From: Micromonospora sp. LH3U1 | GTDB lineage: Bacteria > Actinomycetota > Actinomycetes > Mycobacteriales > Micromonosporaceae | Direction: 5' to 3' | Assembly (NCBI RefSeq): GCF_028475105.1 | Contig: NZ_CP116936.1 | Coordinates: 4,277,501-4,341,500 of the forward strand | DNA: 64,000 nt | Program-made: the position numbers and the translations under genes | In this document: positions 34,292 through 41,867 of the stretch, in pieces | Numbering within the stretch: position 1 is the first letter of the stretch | Layout: every line of letters begins with the position of its first letter | Notes under the pieces: generated by a model | The model's database searches: none | The model's input: only the letters and a program-made list of their open reading frames with translations | Told to the model about the DNA's origin: nothing

Positions 34292-34972
34292 ATGCGGACC
34301 CCCGTGACCGCACCCATGCCCCTACTTCTCGTGGCGCTGCTCGTCAGCGGCTGCGCCCCCGGATCGCCGGGGCCTGCCGAAACCGCGCCACCGACCGCCG
34401 CGCCGTCGACTTCCGCGCCACCGACCGCCACGCCACCGACTGACGCGCCAACCGGCCGGATGCCGTCCACCGGGACGGCCGGCCAGTTCAACGCCACCGA
34501 CATCGCGTGGCTTCAGCTGACAGTGGCGATGACCGAACGCCTGCTGCCAGTGCTCGACATGGTGCCGAGCCGGACCACCGACCCGGCCTGGCGACAGTTG
34601 GCCGCTCAACTCGGCGCGGCACACCGTGAAGACCTGGGCCGGGCCCGTCGGCTGCTTGCCGAATCCGGTGCCCCGGCGACGAACCCGCACGAGGGCCACG
34701 ACATGCCAGGCATGGTCACCGACGAGGAGTTGGCCGCGTTGCGGTCGGCCACCGGTGTCGCGTTCCACCGGCTGGCAGGCCAGCACGTGCGCGCGCACCT
34801 GGCACAGGCGGTCCGGATCGGCGCCGCCGAGCAGCGGAGCGGGCTTCATCCCGCGACCACCGCCCTTGCCACGGCGGTGGTCCGGACGGGCAGCGCCGAG
34901 GTCGCCCGGCTCGATCGGATGGGACAGGAACGGGGAGTGGGAGGACTCGATTCGCCGCGGTCCAGCTGGTAG
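34292..34972 (+). CDS. DUF305-like lipoprotein
   Basis: 226 residues from ATG 34292, after GAGGAGG. Signal peptide with lipobox LLVSGC (Cys near residue 19), a Pro/Thr/Ala linker with repeated APPT units (25-55), then a four-helix domain of the DUF305/ferritin-like type: NATDIAWLQLTVAMTERLLPVLDMV, and HEGHDMPGMVTDEELAALRSA with two His and Met residues that could bind copper. Members are periplasmic or surface proteins associated with metal handling. It is probably co-transcribed with the DUF1996 gene. Confidence 0.85.
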   Translation: MRTPVTAPMPLLLVALLVSGCAPGSPGPAETAPPTAAPSTSAPPTATPPTDAPTGRMPSTGTAGQFNATDIAWLQLTVAMTERLLPVLDMVPSRTTDPAWRQLAAQLGAAHREDLGRARRLLAESGAPATNPHEGHDMPGMVTDEELAALRSATGVAFHRLAGQHVRAHLAQAVRIGAAEQRSGLHPATTALATAVVRTGSAEVARLDRMGQERGVGGLDSPRSSW

Positions 34973-35024
34973 GCCGTCAGGTAGACGAGGTGTCGACCTC
35001 GGACAGGCTGGTGGCGGCCTCGGC

Positions 35025-35204
35025 TCAGCTTCCGCCCATGCTCGACGAGCTGTTGTCCGACGAGTTGCCCGGCCGCGAGGTGTATCGGCCCGTCCGCCGC
35101 CCGGCCCGCGCCCGACGCCCCAGCGCGCCAATGATCGTCAGAAGCAGCAGGGCGAAGAGCACGATCCCGCCGCCCAGCAGCGCTGCCATCGTTCCTGCCG
35201 TCAT
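35025..35204 (-). CDS. Small single-helix membrane protein
   Basis: 59 residues, ATG 35204 to TGA 35025. The sequence starts MTAGTMAALLGGG, runs through one hydrophobic helix (IVLFALLLLTIIGAL, about 14-28), an Arg-rich stretch (GRRARAGRR) and a Ser/Asn-rich, Gly-ending tail. Such positive-inside single-span proteins are typical of actinomycetes. It follows the TetR gene on the same strand by 45 bases. The ribosome site is weak. Codon positions look protein-like, with high GC in third positions. Confidence 0.6.
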   Translation of the reverse strand: MTAGTMAALLGGGIVLFALLLLTIIGALGRRARAGRRTGRYTSRPGNSSDNSSSSMGGS

Positions 35205-35249
35205 GCTGGACCGCCGTGCGGCATCACCAACGGTGGGCGGTTCTCGTCG

Positions 35250-35882
35250 TCATTCATCGACGTGCCTCTCCTGCATCCCGGTCACCCGGACGCTTGCCCG
35301 AAGGGAGTCGATGGTGAGGTCGAGGACCGCCTCAAGGTGATCGATCTTTCCGGTGGAGAGCAACAGCAGCACGCCGCCCTGGATGCCGGCCAGCAGCGCC
35401 GCTGCGGCGCGGTCGGCGTCCACCTCGGGTGCGATGTCGCCGGTCGACTGCATGTGCCGGATGCCCTCGGTGATCGCCTTCTGCCAACGCCACATGAGCC
35501 CGGTCACGATCGCCTGCGCGCCCGGCGCGCGTCGGCCGGTCTGACCGAGCAGACCATTGAGCGGGCACTTCACGCCCTGCGCGAGGTAGCGCTCGATGAG
35601 CCGGTCCCGCCACGCCAGCCAGGCCGGCCACGACGTCAGGTTGCTGAGCATCGGCTCCTGGTCGATGAGCACCTGGTCGGCCTCGTGCTGGGCCACCGCG
35701 AGCAGCAGCCCCTCCTTACCCTCGGGGAAGTAGTGGAAGAGCTGCCCCTTGCTGGTGCCGGTGTGGGCCATCACGTCCTCGAGGCGTACCTCGTCGACAC
35801 CGCGCTCGCGGATCTCGGCGGCCGCGCCGGCGACGATCCGCGCCCGGGTCGCCTCGCCCTTGCGGGTCAACGCCCGTGTCAT
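35250..35882 (-). CDS. TetR/AcrR family regulator
   Basis: 210 residues. Start ATG 35882 has GGAGG 5 bases upstream. The N-terminal HTH (about 8-55) reads GEATRARIVAGAAAEIRERGVDEVRLEDVMAHTGTSKGQLFHYFPEGKEGLL, normal for the family. The C-terminal ligand domain resembles that of LmrA/YxaF-type repressors (CPLNGLLGQ). It is divergent from an aldo/keto reductase gene, with a palindromic site between them, so it probably represses itself and that gene until an effector, perhaps a reactive carbonyl, binds. Confidence 0.92.
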   Translation of the reverse strand: MTRALTRKGEATRARIVAGAAAEIRERGVDEVRLEDVMAHTGTSKGQLFHYFPEGKEGLLLAVAQHEADQVLIDQEPMLSNLTSWPAWLAWRDRLIERYLAQGVKCPLNGLLGQTGRRAPGAQAIVTGLMWRWQKAITEGIRHMQSTGDIAPEVDADRAAAALLAGIQGGVLLLLSTGKIDHLEAVLDLTIDSLRASVRVTGMQERHVDE

Positions 35883-35940
35883 GGGACCTCCGTCACCAAT
35901 TCTCGTCCGGACCCGCCGCTGCAAACCCTAGCTCGAACTT

Positions 35941-35956
35941 TGGACTTGCAGGTCCA
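35941..35956. promoter_or_regulatory. TetR operator palindrome
   Basis: TGGACTTGCAGGTCCA is a 16-bp near-perfect palindrome (only the two inner positions mismatch) midway between the divergent TetR and aldo/keto reductase genes, in a locally AT-rich stretch. Confidence 0.7.
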
Positions 35957-36025
35957 TTTTTGGCGAGCAAAGGTCTGCAACGCGCGGTCCGCTCGGGGCC
36001 GACACACGATCAGGGGGACGCAACG

Positions 36026-37129
36026 ATGAACAACTACTACCTGCTCGGGCGGTCCGGTCTGCGGGTGAGCCGACTGGCGCTGGGCACCATGAACTTCGGC
36101 GTCGACGGTTTCCACGCCGCGTACGGCAAGACCGAGGAGGAGGCGGAGCCGATCTTCCGCCAATATCTGGAGGCGGGCGGCAACTTCATCGATACGGCGG
36201 ACTTCTACACCGCCGGGGAGAGCGAGAAGATCCTCGGCCGCCTGATCGACCGGGCCGGTGTTCGCGACCGGCTCGTGCTCACCAGCAAGGCCACCAACAC
36301 CGTCGACCCGACCGACCCGAACGCCAGCGGCAACGGCCGCAAGCACATCATGCGGGCCGTGGAGGCGTCGCTGAGTCGGCTCGGCACCGACTACATCGAC
36401 CTGTACCTGCTGCACACCTGGGACCGGATCACCCCGGTCGAGGAGGTCGTGCACACCCTCGACGACCTGGTACGCGCCGGCAAGATCCGGTACGCCGGGC
36501 TCTCCGACGTACCAGCCTGGTACGCGGCCCGGGCGCAGAGCTACGCCGAGGCGCACGGGTTGGCCCCGATGATCAACCTGCAGCTTCCGTACTCCCTGGT
36601 CAGCCGGGGCATCGAGGCGGAGTTCGTGTCGATGGCCCAGACGCTGGGCATGGGTCTCACCGCGTGGAGCCCGATCGGCGGCGGTCTGCTCAGCGGCAAG
36701 TACAAGCGCGACGGCGACGGCATGAGCGGGACCGGCCGGTTGACCAACCCCGACGCCGGCGGTCGGGAGATCAGCCCCAGCGACTGGAAGGTCATCGAGG
36801 TCCTGGACGACGTGGCCGCCGACCTGGGCCGCAGCATGGCCCAGGTCGCGATCAACTGGGTGGCCACCCAGCCCGCCGTCGCATCGGTGATCATCGGGGC
36901 GAGCAGCCCCGAGCAACTCGCCAGCAACGTCGGTGCGCTCGACTTCGAGATCCCGGCGGACGCCCGTCGCCGACTGGAGGACGCCAGCGCCCCGAACGTC
37001 GGGTTGCCGTACGCCATGTTCACCCCGCAGTACCAGTCCTGGGTGGTGAGCCCCGGCCTCGGCATCGGCGACAAGCCGGCCGGTTACGCCCCGCCGGTGT
37101 TCAACGGCGCCACCCAGCCCACCAGGTGA
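36026..37129 (+). CDS. Aldo/keto reductase (YajO/Kv-beta-like)
   Basis: 367 residues from ATG 36026, with AGGGGGA upstream. Tetrad D56, Y61 (DTADFYTAGESE), K88 (LTSKATN) and H130 (LYLLHTWD). The C-terminal NADP site VASVIIGASSPEQLASNVGALDF is intact. It belongs to the AKR group that starts YYLLGRSGLRVSRLALGTMNFG. An NADPH-dependent carbonyl reductase role is expected. Regulation by the divergent TetR protein is likely. Confidence 0.93.
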   Translation: MNNYYLLGRSGLRVSRLALGTMNFGVDGFHAAYGKTEEEAEPIFRQYLEAGGNFIDTADFYTAGESEKILGRLIDRAGVRDRLVLTSKATNTVDPTDPNASGNGRKHIMRAVEASLSRLGTDYIDLYLLHTWDRITPVEEVVHTLDDLVRAGKIRYAGLSDVPAWYAARAQSYAEAHGLAPMINLQLPYSLVSRGIEAEFVSMAQTLGMGLTAWSPIGGGLLSGKYKRDGDGMSGTGRLTNPDAGGREISPSDWKVIEVLDDVAADLGRSMAQVAINWVATQPAVASVIIGASSPEQLASNVGALDFEIPADARRRLEDASAPNVGLPYAMFTPQYQSWVVSPGLGIGDKPAGYAPPVFNGATQPTR

Positions 37130-37237
37130 AGGAACCTGGCGGCCGGCCATCTGGCCAGCAGGGTGACGAACAGTTCCAGGGCGTCATCACCAAGGCGAAG
37201 GAGATCGCGATGCGCTACCCGCGCCTGCCTGGACACT

Positions 37238-37948
37238 TCAGGTGAGCTGGTTGCCGTAGTAGGCGCCGGCGCCGTGCTTACGGGTGAAATGGCGGTCCAG
37301 CAACCACTGTGGTGCGGTCGCTGTGGGGTTCAGCGACAGCGTCTTCAGGGCCATCTCTGCGACCGCCTCGCAGACGATCGCGTTCTCCACGGACTTGAGT
37401 GGGTCCGCCGCCCAGGTGAAGGGGCCGTGGTTGGCGGCGAGGGCGGCAGGCCCGGCCAGCGCCTCGGCTTCTCCCCCGACGAGCTCGATGATCGCGCGAG
37501 CCGTGTTGAGCTCATAGTCGTGGGCACATTCGTCGGCCGTCAGGTCCCGGGTCACCCGGATCGGGCCGGCGAAGGTGTCGGCATGCGTGGTGCCGAGCAC
37601 CGGCACGTCCCTCCCCGCCTGCGCGAAGGCGACGGCGTGCGTCGAATGCGTGTGGGTCACTCCGCCCACGGAGGGCCATTGCAGGTAGAACGCGCGATGG
37701 GTCTCGCTGTCCACGGAGGGCTTGAGCTCTCCAGCGGTGACCCGCCCGGTCTCCAGATCCACGGGGACGAGGAGGTCGGCCGTGAGGTCCCGGTATGCCA
37801 CGCCGGAAGGCTTGATCACATAGATACCCGCCTCTCGGTCGACCCCGCTCACGTTGCCCCACGTCAGCGCGGCCAGGCCGGCCTCGGGGATGAGGCGGTT
37901 CGCGGCGAGGACTGCGGTGCGCAGGTCGGCTGATCCGGCCGTACTCAT
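37238..37948 (-). CDS. araD: L-ribulose-5-phosphate 4-epimerase (class II aldolase fold)
   Basis: 236 residues from ATG 37948. Class II aldolase/adducin fold with the AraD pattern: LTWGNVSGVDREAGIYVIKPSGVAY, zinc ligands H99 and H101 in THTHSTHAV and the later ANHGPFTW. The reaction converts L-ribulose-5-phosphate to D-xylulose-5-phosphate, the last step of arabinose breakdown. araA and araB are not beside it in this window, so it is either an orphan or the pathway is split. A sigma-70-like promoter with an embedded LacI-type operator lies upstream. Confidence 0.9.
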   Translation of the reverse strand: MSTAGSADLRTAVLAANRLIPEAGLAALTWGNVSGVDREAGIYVIKPSGVAYRDLTADLLVPVDLETGRVTAGELKPSVDSETHRAFYLQWPSVGGVTHTHSTHAVAFAQAGRDVPVLGTTHADTFAGPIRVTRDLTADECAHDYELNTARAIIELVGGEAEALAGPAALAANHGPFTWAADPLKSVENAIVCEAVAEMALKTLSLNPTATAPQWLLDRHFTRKHGAGAYYGNQLT

Positions 37949-38053
37949 TGAAGGTGGCGCCTCTCAGGTCGGGGGTGCGGATCGGCGGCGACACGGGCGG
38001 CGTACCCCATTGCGGTGTGCCACGGTGTCGACCGGATAGAAGCTGGGTGCGAC

Positions 38054-38082
38054 AAGTTAGCGCTAACATGCCGCCGCGTCAA
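38054..38082 (-). promoter_or_regulatory. araD promoter
   Basis: On the minus strand: TTGACG (38082-38077), 17-base spacer, TAACTT (38059-38054), a good vegetative promoter for araD, about 105 bases from its start codon. Confidence 0.6.
38056..38067. promoter_or_regulatory. LacI-family operator of araD
   Basis: GTTAGCGCTAAC is a perfect 12-bp palindrome with the central CG of LacI-type operators, placed across the spacer and -10 of the araD promoter, where a bound repressor would block polymerase. Its regulator is not in the window; the sequence differs from the rhamnose operator. Confidence 0.75.
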
Positions 38083-38121
38083 TAGCTGGATTCACCGCGA
38101 TCGCCCGCAGATTCTGGTGGC

Positions 38122-39096
38122 CTACTCGCGGCCGGACGAGACCCCGTCCTGCGCCGTCTCCCCCTCGTAGAGCGCGATATACAGCCGGCGCAGCTCAGAC
38201 CCCTCGGCGCCGAGGGCTGCGAGGTTGAGGATGTTGTGGCCGACGCCCAACACCTGCGGCAGGGTGCGGACCTGGAGCGGGATCGCGTTCGCGTCGGCGA
38301 TCCGGCGTGGCACGGTCACCGCCGCGATGCGGTCCACCACGCCGTCGAGCGGGCTGATCACGACCGCCGCGGTCCGCAGACCGGTCCGCCGCGGTGGATT
38401 CGGCAGACTGCGCGCGATCGTCAGGTACTGGGCGACGGCCGAGAGCGAGTACCCGCGCGACGTGACGCGATCCGGGAGGATGCGGCGCCCGTACAGCACG
38501 ATGAGCGGTTTGACCGCGAAGGCCGGCGCCTGGCGGGGGTCCGGGCCGAAGAACGGCGACAGCAACAGCAGATGCCGTACGACATTGCCTGGCACCTGGG
38601 CCAGCCCGGCGGCCAGCACGGCACCGCCGGAGATCCCCACGACGCCCACCTCGTCACCCAGGCCCGCCGCGACGGCCAACGCCTGCGCGGCGTACGTCCT
38701 CAGCTCACCGGCCTCGACCCGGTGGTGGGCCCGCCGGTCGACGGTCCCGTGCTGGGGAGCCCGCGGAATCCAGACGTTGTACCCACGGTCGAAGAACTCC
38801 TCGGCCAGTCCGTCGTACTGGTCGGGCGCGAGGGTGTAACCGTGCAGCAGAAGCACGACCTTGCCGGTACGGGAGCCGTGGCTCAGCAAGCGGCTCCGCG
38901 ACTCCGGCCGGACCTCCGGATCCGCCGCCTCGGCCGCGATGATGGCCTTCGCGGCACGGGTGGCGGTGTCGAAGTCGAGCGGATGCGCCGGTGCGACCCG
39001 CAGCTCACGGCGGCGTATCGGCCAGAGGTAGAGCCCGGCGACCGCCGCCACGACCAGCGCCAACCCGCCGACGATGAGCGCGATGATCTCCGGCAT
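38122..39096 (-). CDS. Membrane-anchored alpha/beta hydrolase
   Basis: 324 residues from ATG 39096. One N-terminal helix (IIALIVGGLALVVAAVAGLYLW) anchors it, followed by an alpha/beta-hydrolase core: GKVVLLLHGYTLAPDQYDGLAEEFFDRGYNVWIPRAPQHG, nucleophile elbow VGISGGAVLAAG (G-x-S-G-G), an acidic residue in ISPLDGVVD and His in VLGVGHNIL. It is most like monoacylglycerol lipase or carboxylesterase-type enzymes. No strong SD is visible. A terminator separates it from the GNAT gene upstream. Confidence 0.87.
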   Translation of the reverse strand: MPEIIALIVGGLALVVAAVAGLYLWPIRRRELRVAPAHPLDFDTATRAAKAIIAAEAADPEVRPESRSRLLSHGSRTGKVVLLLHGYTLAPDQYDGLAEEFFDRGYNVWIPRAPQHGTVDRRAHHRVEAGELRTYAAQALAVAAGLGDEVGVVGISGGAVLAAGLAQVPGNVVRHLLLLSPFFGPDPRQAPAFAVKPLIVLYGRRILPDRVTSRGYSLSAVAQYLTIARSLPNPPRRTGLRTAAVVISPLDGVVDRIAAVTVPRRIADANAIPLQVRTLPQVLGVGHNILNLAALGAEGSELRRLYIALYEGETAQDGVSSGRE

Positions 39097-39135
39097 GGTC
39101 AGATGCTGACAGGGCAGGAGGCCGGCGCTGGCTGA

Positions 39136-39165
39136 GGGGTGCGCCCCGGTGACAGGGCGCACCCC
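39136..39165 (-). terminator. Terminator of the GNAT gene
   Basis: Perfect 11-bp stem GGGGTGCGCCC (39136-39146) and complement (39155-39165), 8-base loop, beginning 6 bases after the GNAT stop codon. Confidence 0.8.
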
Positions 39166-39171
39166 GATCAG

Positions 39172-40068
39172 CTATTCCTGACCGTTCGGCGGCGCGAAGA
39201 GGATCCGGGAGCGCAGCTGCCGGAACCCGGTCCGCTCCAGCTCCGCCAGCACCGCCACCCGGTGGGCGTCCGCGTCGGCGAGGACCTCCCGGGCACCGCC
39301 GTCAGCCAGCACCCGGACCGCCTCGGCCAGCAGCTCGGGCCGGGCCGCCTCGTCGAGCAGACCGAGGTAGGCGATGAGCGGGTAGCAGGCGTCCCCGGCC
39401 GGGCCGACCAGCCCGACCGGCTTCCCGGACTCCAACGCGATGCGCCATTCGTCAACGCGGTCCGGCCGCCAGGCGAGCGGGTCGGTGGCGAGGTCGACGC
39501 CGCTGACCGCCCACGCGGTCTCGGCGCCGGTCAGCACGTCCGGCTCGGTGATCCGGGCGACCAAAGCGTTGATCTCCGCCGCGTCGACGGGTGAACGGAA
39601 GTCGTAGCGCCCGGAGGGCGCCGGCAGGGGCGTGCCGGTCCAGGAGCACCGGATGCGCTCCCCCCGCTCGATCAGCCCGGCGAGCTGGGCCGCCGCCATC
39701 GGTGCCCGCACCACGGCCAGCACCTCGGGGCGACGCCGCCAGTGTGCCGGCAGGGCCGCGTAGTACAGACCGGGACCGCCCAGCGCCTCGTGGGCGGAGC
39801 GGAGCAGCTCGGCGCCCACCTCCGGCTCGGCGTCCAGATCGAACCGCTCCAGCCATGGGGCACCGACGGCACCCGGCGGTAGGAGCCAGGCAGCCCGGCC
39901 AACCACCCGGCCGGCGCGGAGGGCGACCCAGGTGGTCTCGGGCCGGTAGCCGCCGCCGGCGATCCCGTCGGCGTAGGGGACCTGACGTAGTTGGGGCAGC
40001 GGATCAGGCATGGAGTCGAACAGATTTTCCTCGCCCGCGACGAGCGGACGAATGACCAGATCAGTCAT
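39172..40068 (-). CDS. GNAT-like acetyltransferase
   Basis: 298 residues from ATG 40068, GAGGA 7 bases upstream. Two tandem GNAT-like halves are suggested: the first around VIRPLVAGEENLFDSM to WVALRAGRVVGRAAWLL, the second near WRIALESGKPVGLVGPAGDACYPLIAYLGLLDEARPELLAEAVRVLADGGAREVLADADAHRVAVLAELERTGF. The latter reads like the acetyl-CoA binding strand-helix unit of N-acetyltransferases. Substrate unknown. Confidence 0.75.
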   Translation of the reverse strand: MTDLVIRPLVAGEENLFDSMPDPLPQLRQVPYADGIAGGGYRPETTWVALRAGRVVGRAAWLLPPGAVGAPWLERFDLDAEPEVGAELLRSAHEALGGPGLYYAALPAHWRRRPEVLAVVRAPMAAAQLAGLIERGERIRCSWTGTPLPAPSGRYDFRSPVDAAEINALVARITEPDVLTGAETAWAVSGVDLATDPLAWRPDRVDEWRIALESGKPVGLVGPAGDACYPLIAYLGLLDEAARPELLAEAVRVLADGGAREVLADADAHRVAVLAELERTGFRQLRSRILFAPPNGQE

Positions 40069-40225
40069 GGCTTGGTCCTCCGGGAAGCGAGCGCCCCGGT
40101 CAGATCCGCGCGGACGCCGGAGCGCGGAGGGGGCGCAGAACATCGGACATTGTTCTGACCTCCTCCCGGCTCGACGGCGTGCCCGACGAACATACGCGCA
40201 ACGGTCGCCGGCCCGCAACGGATTG

Positions 40226-41422
40226 TTACAGCGTCGGGTTGGTCTCCGACCCACGCCGGTGTGCTCTCTGGTCGAAGACGGCGATGCCGACCAGGATCAA
40301 CCCCGCTGCGGCCCCGACGGCGACCGGCGGGAGCAGCACCATCGGTAGCGCCGCCACGACCAGCACCAGCGCGCCGATGTAGAGCGCCCGGCAGCGCGGC
40401 GCGGTTCGGCTTTCCTGCTCCAAAAAGCTCCGCCCGACCAGGAACAGAACCGGGCCGCCGAAGATGATGGCCACCAGGGCCCAGTCGATCGGCGGGTGTG
40501 GATCCTCGATGATCTGGCCGAAGCCGACGGCGGTGCAGATGATGCCGCCGACGATGAGCAACAGGCTGTAGCTCGCCCATCGGGACAGGCGTATCCCCTC
40601 CCCTCCCGAGGTCGAGGCCTGACCGGACCCGACGTGGTAGAAGTAGATCCGCCAGAACGAAACCGCCGCCACGAACGCGGCGACGAGGGTGATGGTCCCC
40701 TCGGTCGAGAAGCCCGGAAAGCTGACGGCCGCACCTGCTTCGAGCACCACCTCGGCGAGCGCGATCATGAAGAACTGGTTGTACCGCTCGGCGAGGTGCT
40801 CCTGGGAGACGGTGACTCCCGTGCGGCCGAGCCGTTTCCCGCCGAGGCGGGGCACGGGCCAGGTGATGGCGGCGCCGGTCAGCTCGATGGCGAGAGCGAG
40901 GGTCCAGAAGACACCCCGACCGAGACCACCGCTGATGCCGCCGCTGATCCAGAGCACGCCGGACGCCATGTGCCAGATCAGCACCCGGACCGCGAATGAA
41001 TGACCGGGGTGACCCCGCAGGGCGAACGTCAGGAAGAGCGGTCGGCCGATCTGGATGACAACGTAGGTGCAGGCGAAGATCACGCCGCGCTGGCCGAACG
41101 CCTGCGGCAACGAGACAGCCAGCACCAGCGTGCCGAACATCGTCGCCAGCAGAACGGCCTGCAGGTCGGCGCGCCGAGGGTCGTAGGTGCTGGCCAGGAG
41201 AGCGTTGAGCGACCAGATCATCCACATCGCAGTGAAGAACAGCACCGTCTGGCCCGCCTCCGACAGCAGCGTCTGCCGGACGATGGTCAGGTCGTCCGTG
41301 ACCCGCCCGGCGAGGCGGGCGAGCGCGAAGACGTAGACGATGTCGAACAGCAGCTCCAGGACCGTCGCCGAGTTCGGGCTCCTACTGTCTCCGAGCCCAC
41401 GAAACGCGGTGCGCGTCAGCAC
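40226..41422 (-). CDS. Low temperature requirement protein A (LtrA) family membrane protein
   Basis: 398 residues from GTG 41422. LtrA family hallmarks: VLELLFDIVYVFALARLAGRV at the start, about ten hydrophobic helices, LAERYNQFFMIALAEVVLEAGAA (E-R-x-x-x-F-x-I-x-L-G/A-E motif), and a C-terminal helix pair with VGAAAGLILVGIAVFDQ. First described as needed for low-temperature growth in Listeria; molecular role unknown. It lies alone. Confidence 0.9.
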   Translation of the reverse strand: MLTRTAFRGLGDSRSPNSATVLELLFDIVYVFALARLAGRVTDDLTIVRQTLLSEAGQTVLFFTAMWMIWSLNALLASTYDPRRADLQAVLLATMFGTLVLAVSLPQAFGQRGVIFACTYVVIQIGRPLFLTFALRGHPGHSFAVRVLIWHMASGVLWISGGISGGLGRGVFWTLALAIELTGAAITWPVPRLGGKRLGRTGVTVSQEHLAERYNQFFMIALAEVVLEAGAAVSFPGFSTEGTITLVAAFVAAVSFWRIYFYHVGSGQASTSGGEGIRLSRWASYSLLLIVGGIICTAVGFGQIIEDPHPPIDWALVAIIFGGPVLFLVGRSFLEQESRTAPRCRALYIGALVLVVAALPMVLLPPVAVGAAAGLILVGIAVFDQRAHRRGSETNPTL

Positions 41423-41867
41423 GGACGGCGGGACAGCTCAGCCGGCCAGGGGTGCGCCGAGGTGGTGACGGCGTTCGGCGATCTGCCCCGCTGTCATCGC
41501 TCCCGAGCCTCCCCGCCAACCGGTCCCGCCTGACACTGTCTGCGCATTTTATCCGCATATAGGGCAGGGACAGACATGATGGGCTAATTCGGAGTTGGCG
41601 TATCGACGGCGTGAAAACTCGCGCATCGGCCGTCTAGTGCGCGTGAAGATCCTTGTCCCGGGCCGAGCGGATGCGATGTGCTGGACGACGTCGGGGTGAA
41701 GGACCACCCCGAGCGAGGTGAGAAAGGACGACGGTGGCAAGGTCCAAGCGGCGCAACCCGGCGGGCAGGTGCGAGCCCGACCACGGCGTACGGACGGTCG
41801 GTGCGGCCCAGACAGCGCCCGAGCGTCCCCCGTATCCGGGCTGCGTCCGCCCGTAGCCCTGTCGCTC
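41423..41867. other. Stretch without a supported gene, between LtrA and FMO genes
   Basis: Several overlapping open frames exist, but none has a start with a ribosome site and none resembles a known protein. The segment 41530-41640 is less GC-rich (TTTTATCCGCATATAG, GGGCTAATTCGGAG) and may hold promoter elements for the LtrA gene on the minus strand. Confidence 0.5.

Noticed and set aside
37130..37245. Short frame on the + strand ending DEQFQGVITKAKEIAMRYPRLPGHFR
   Set aside because: It looks protein-like but has no start, no ribosome site and only about 35 codons outside the aldo/keto reductase gene; too little to call a gene remnant.
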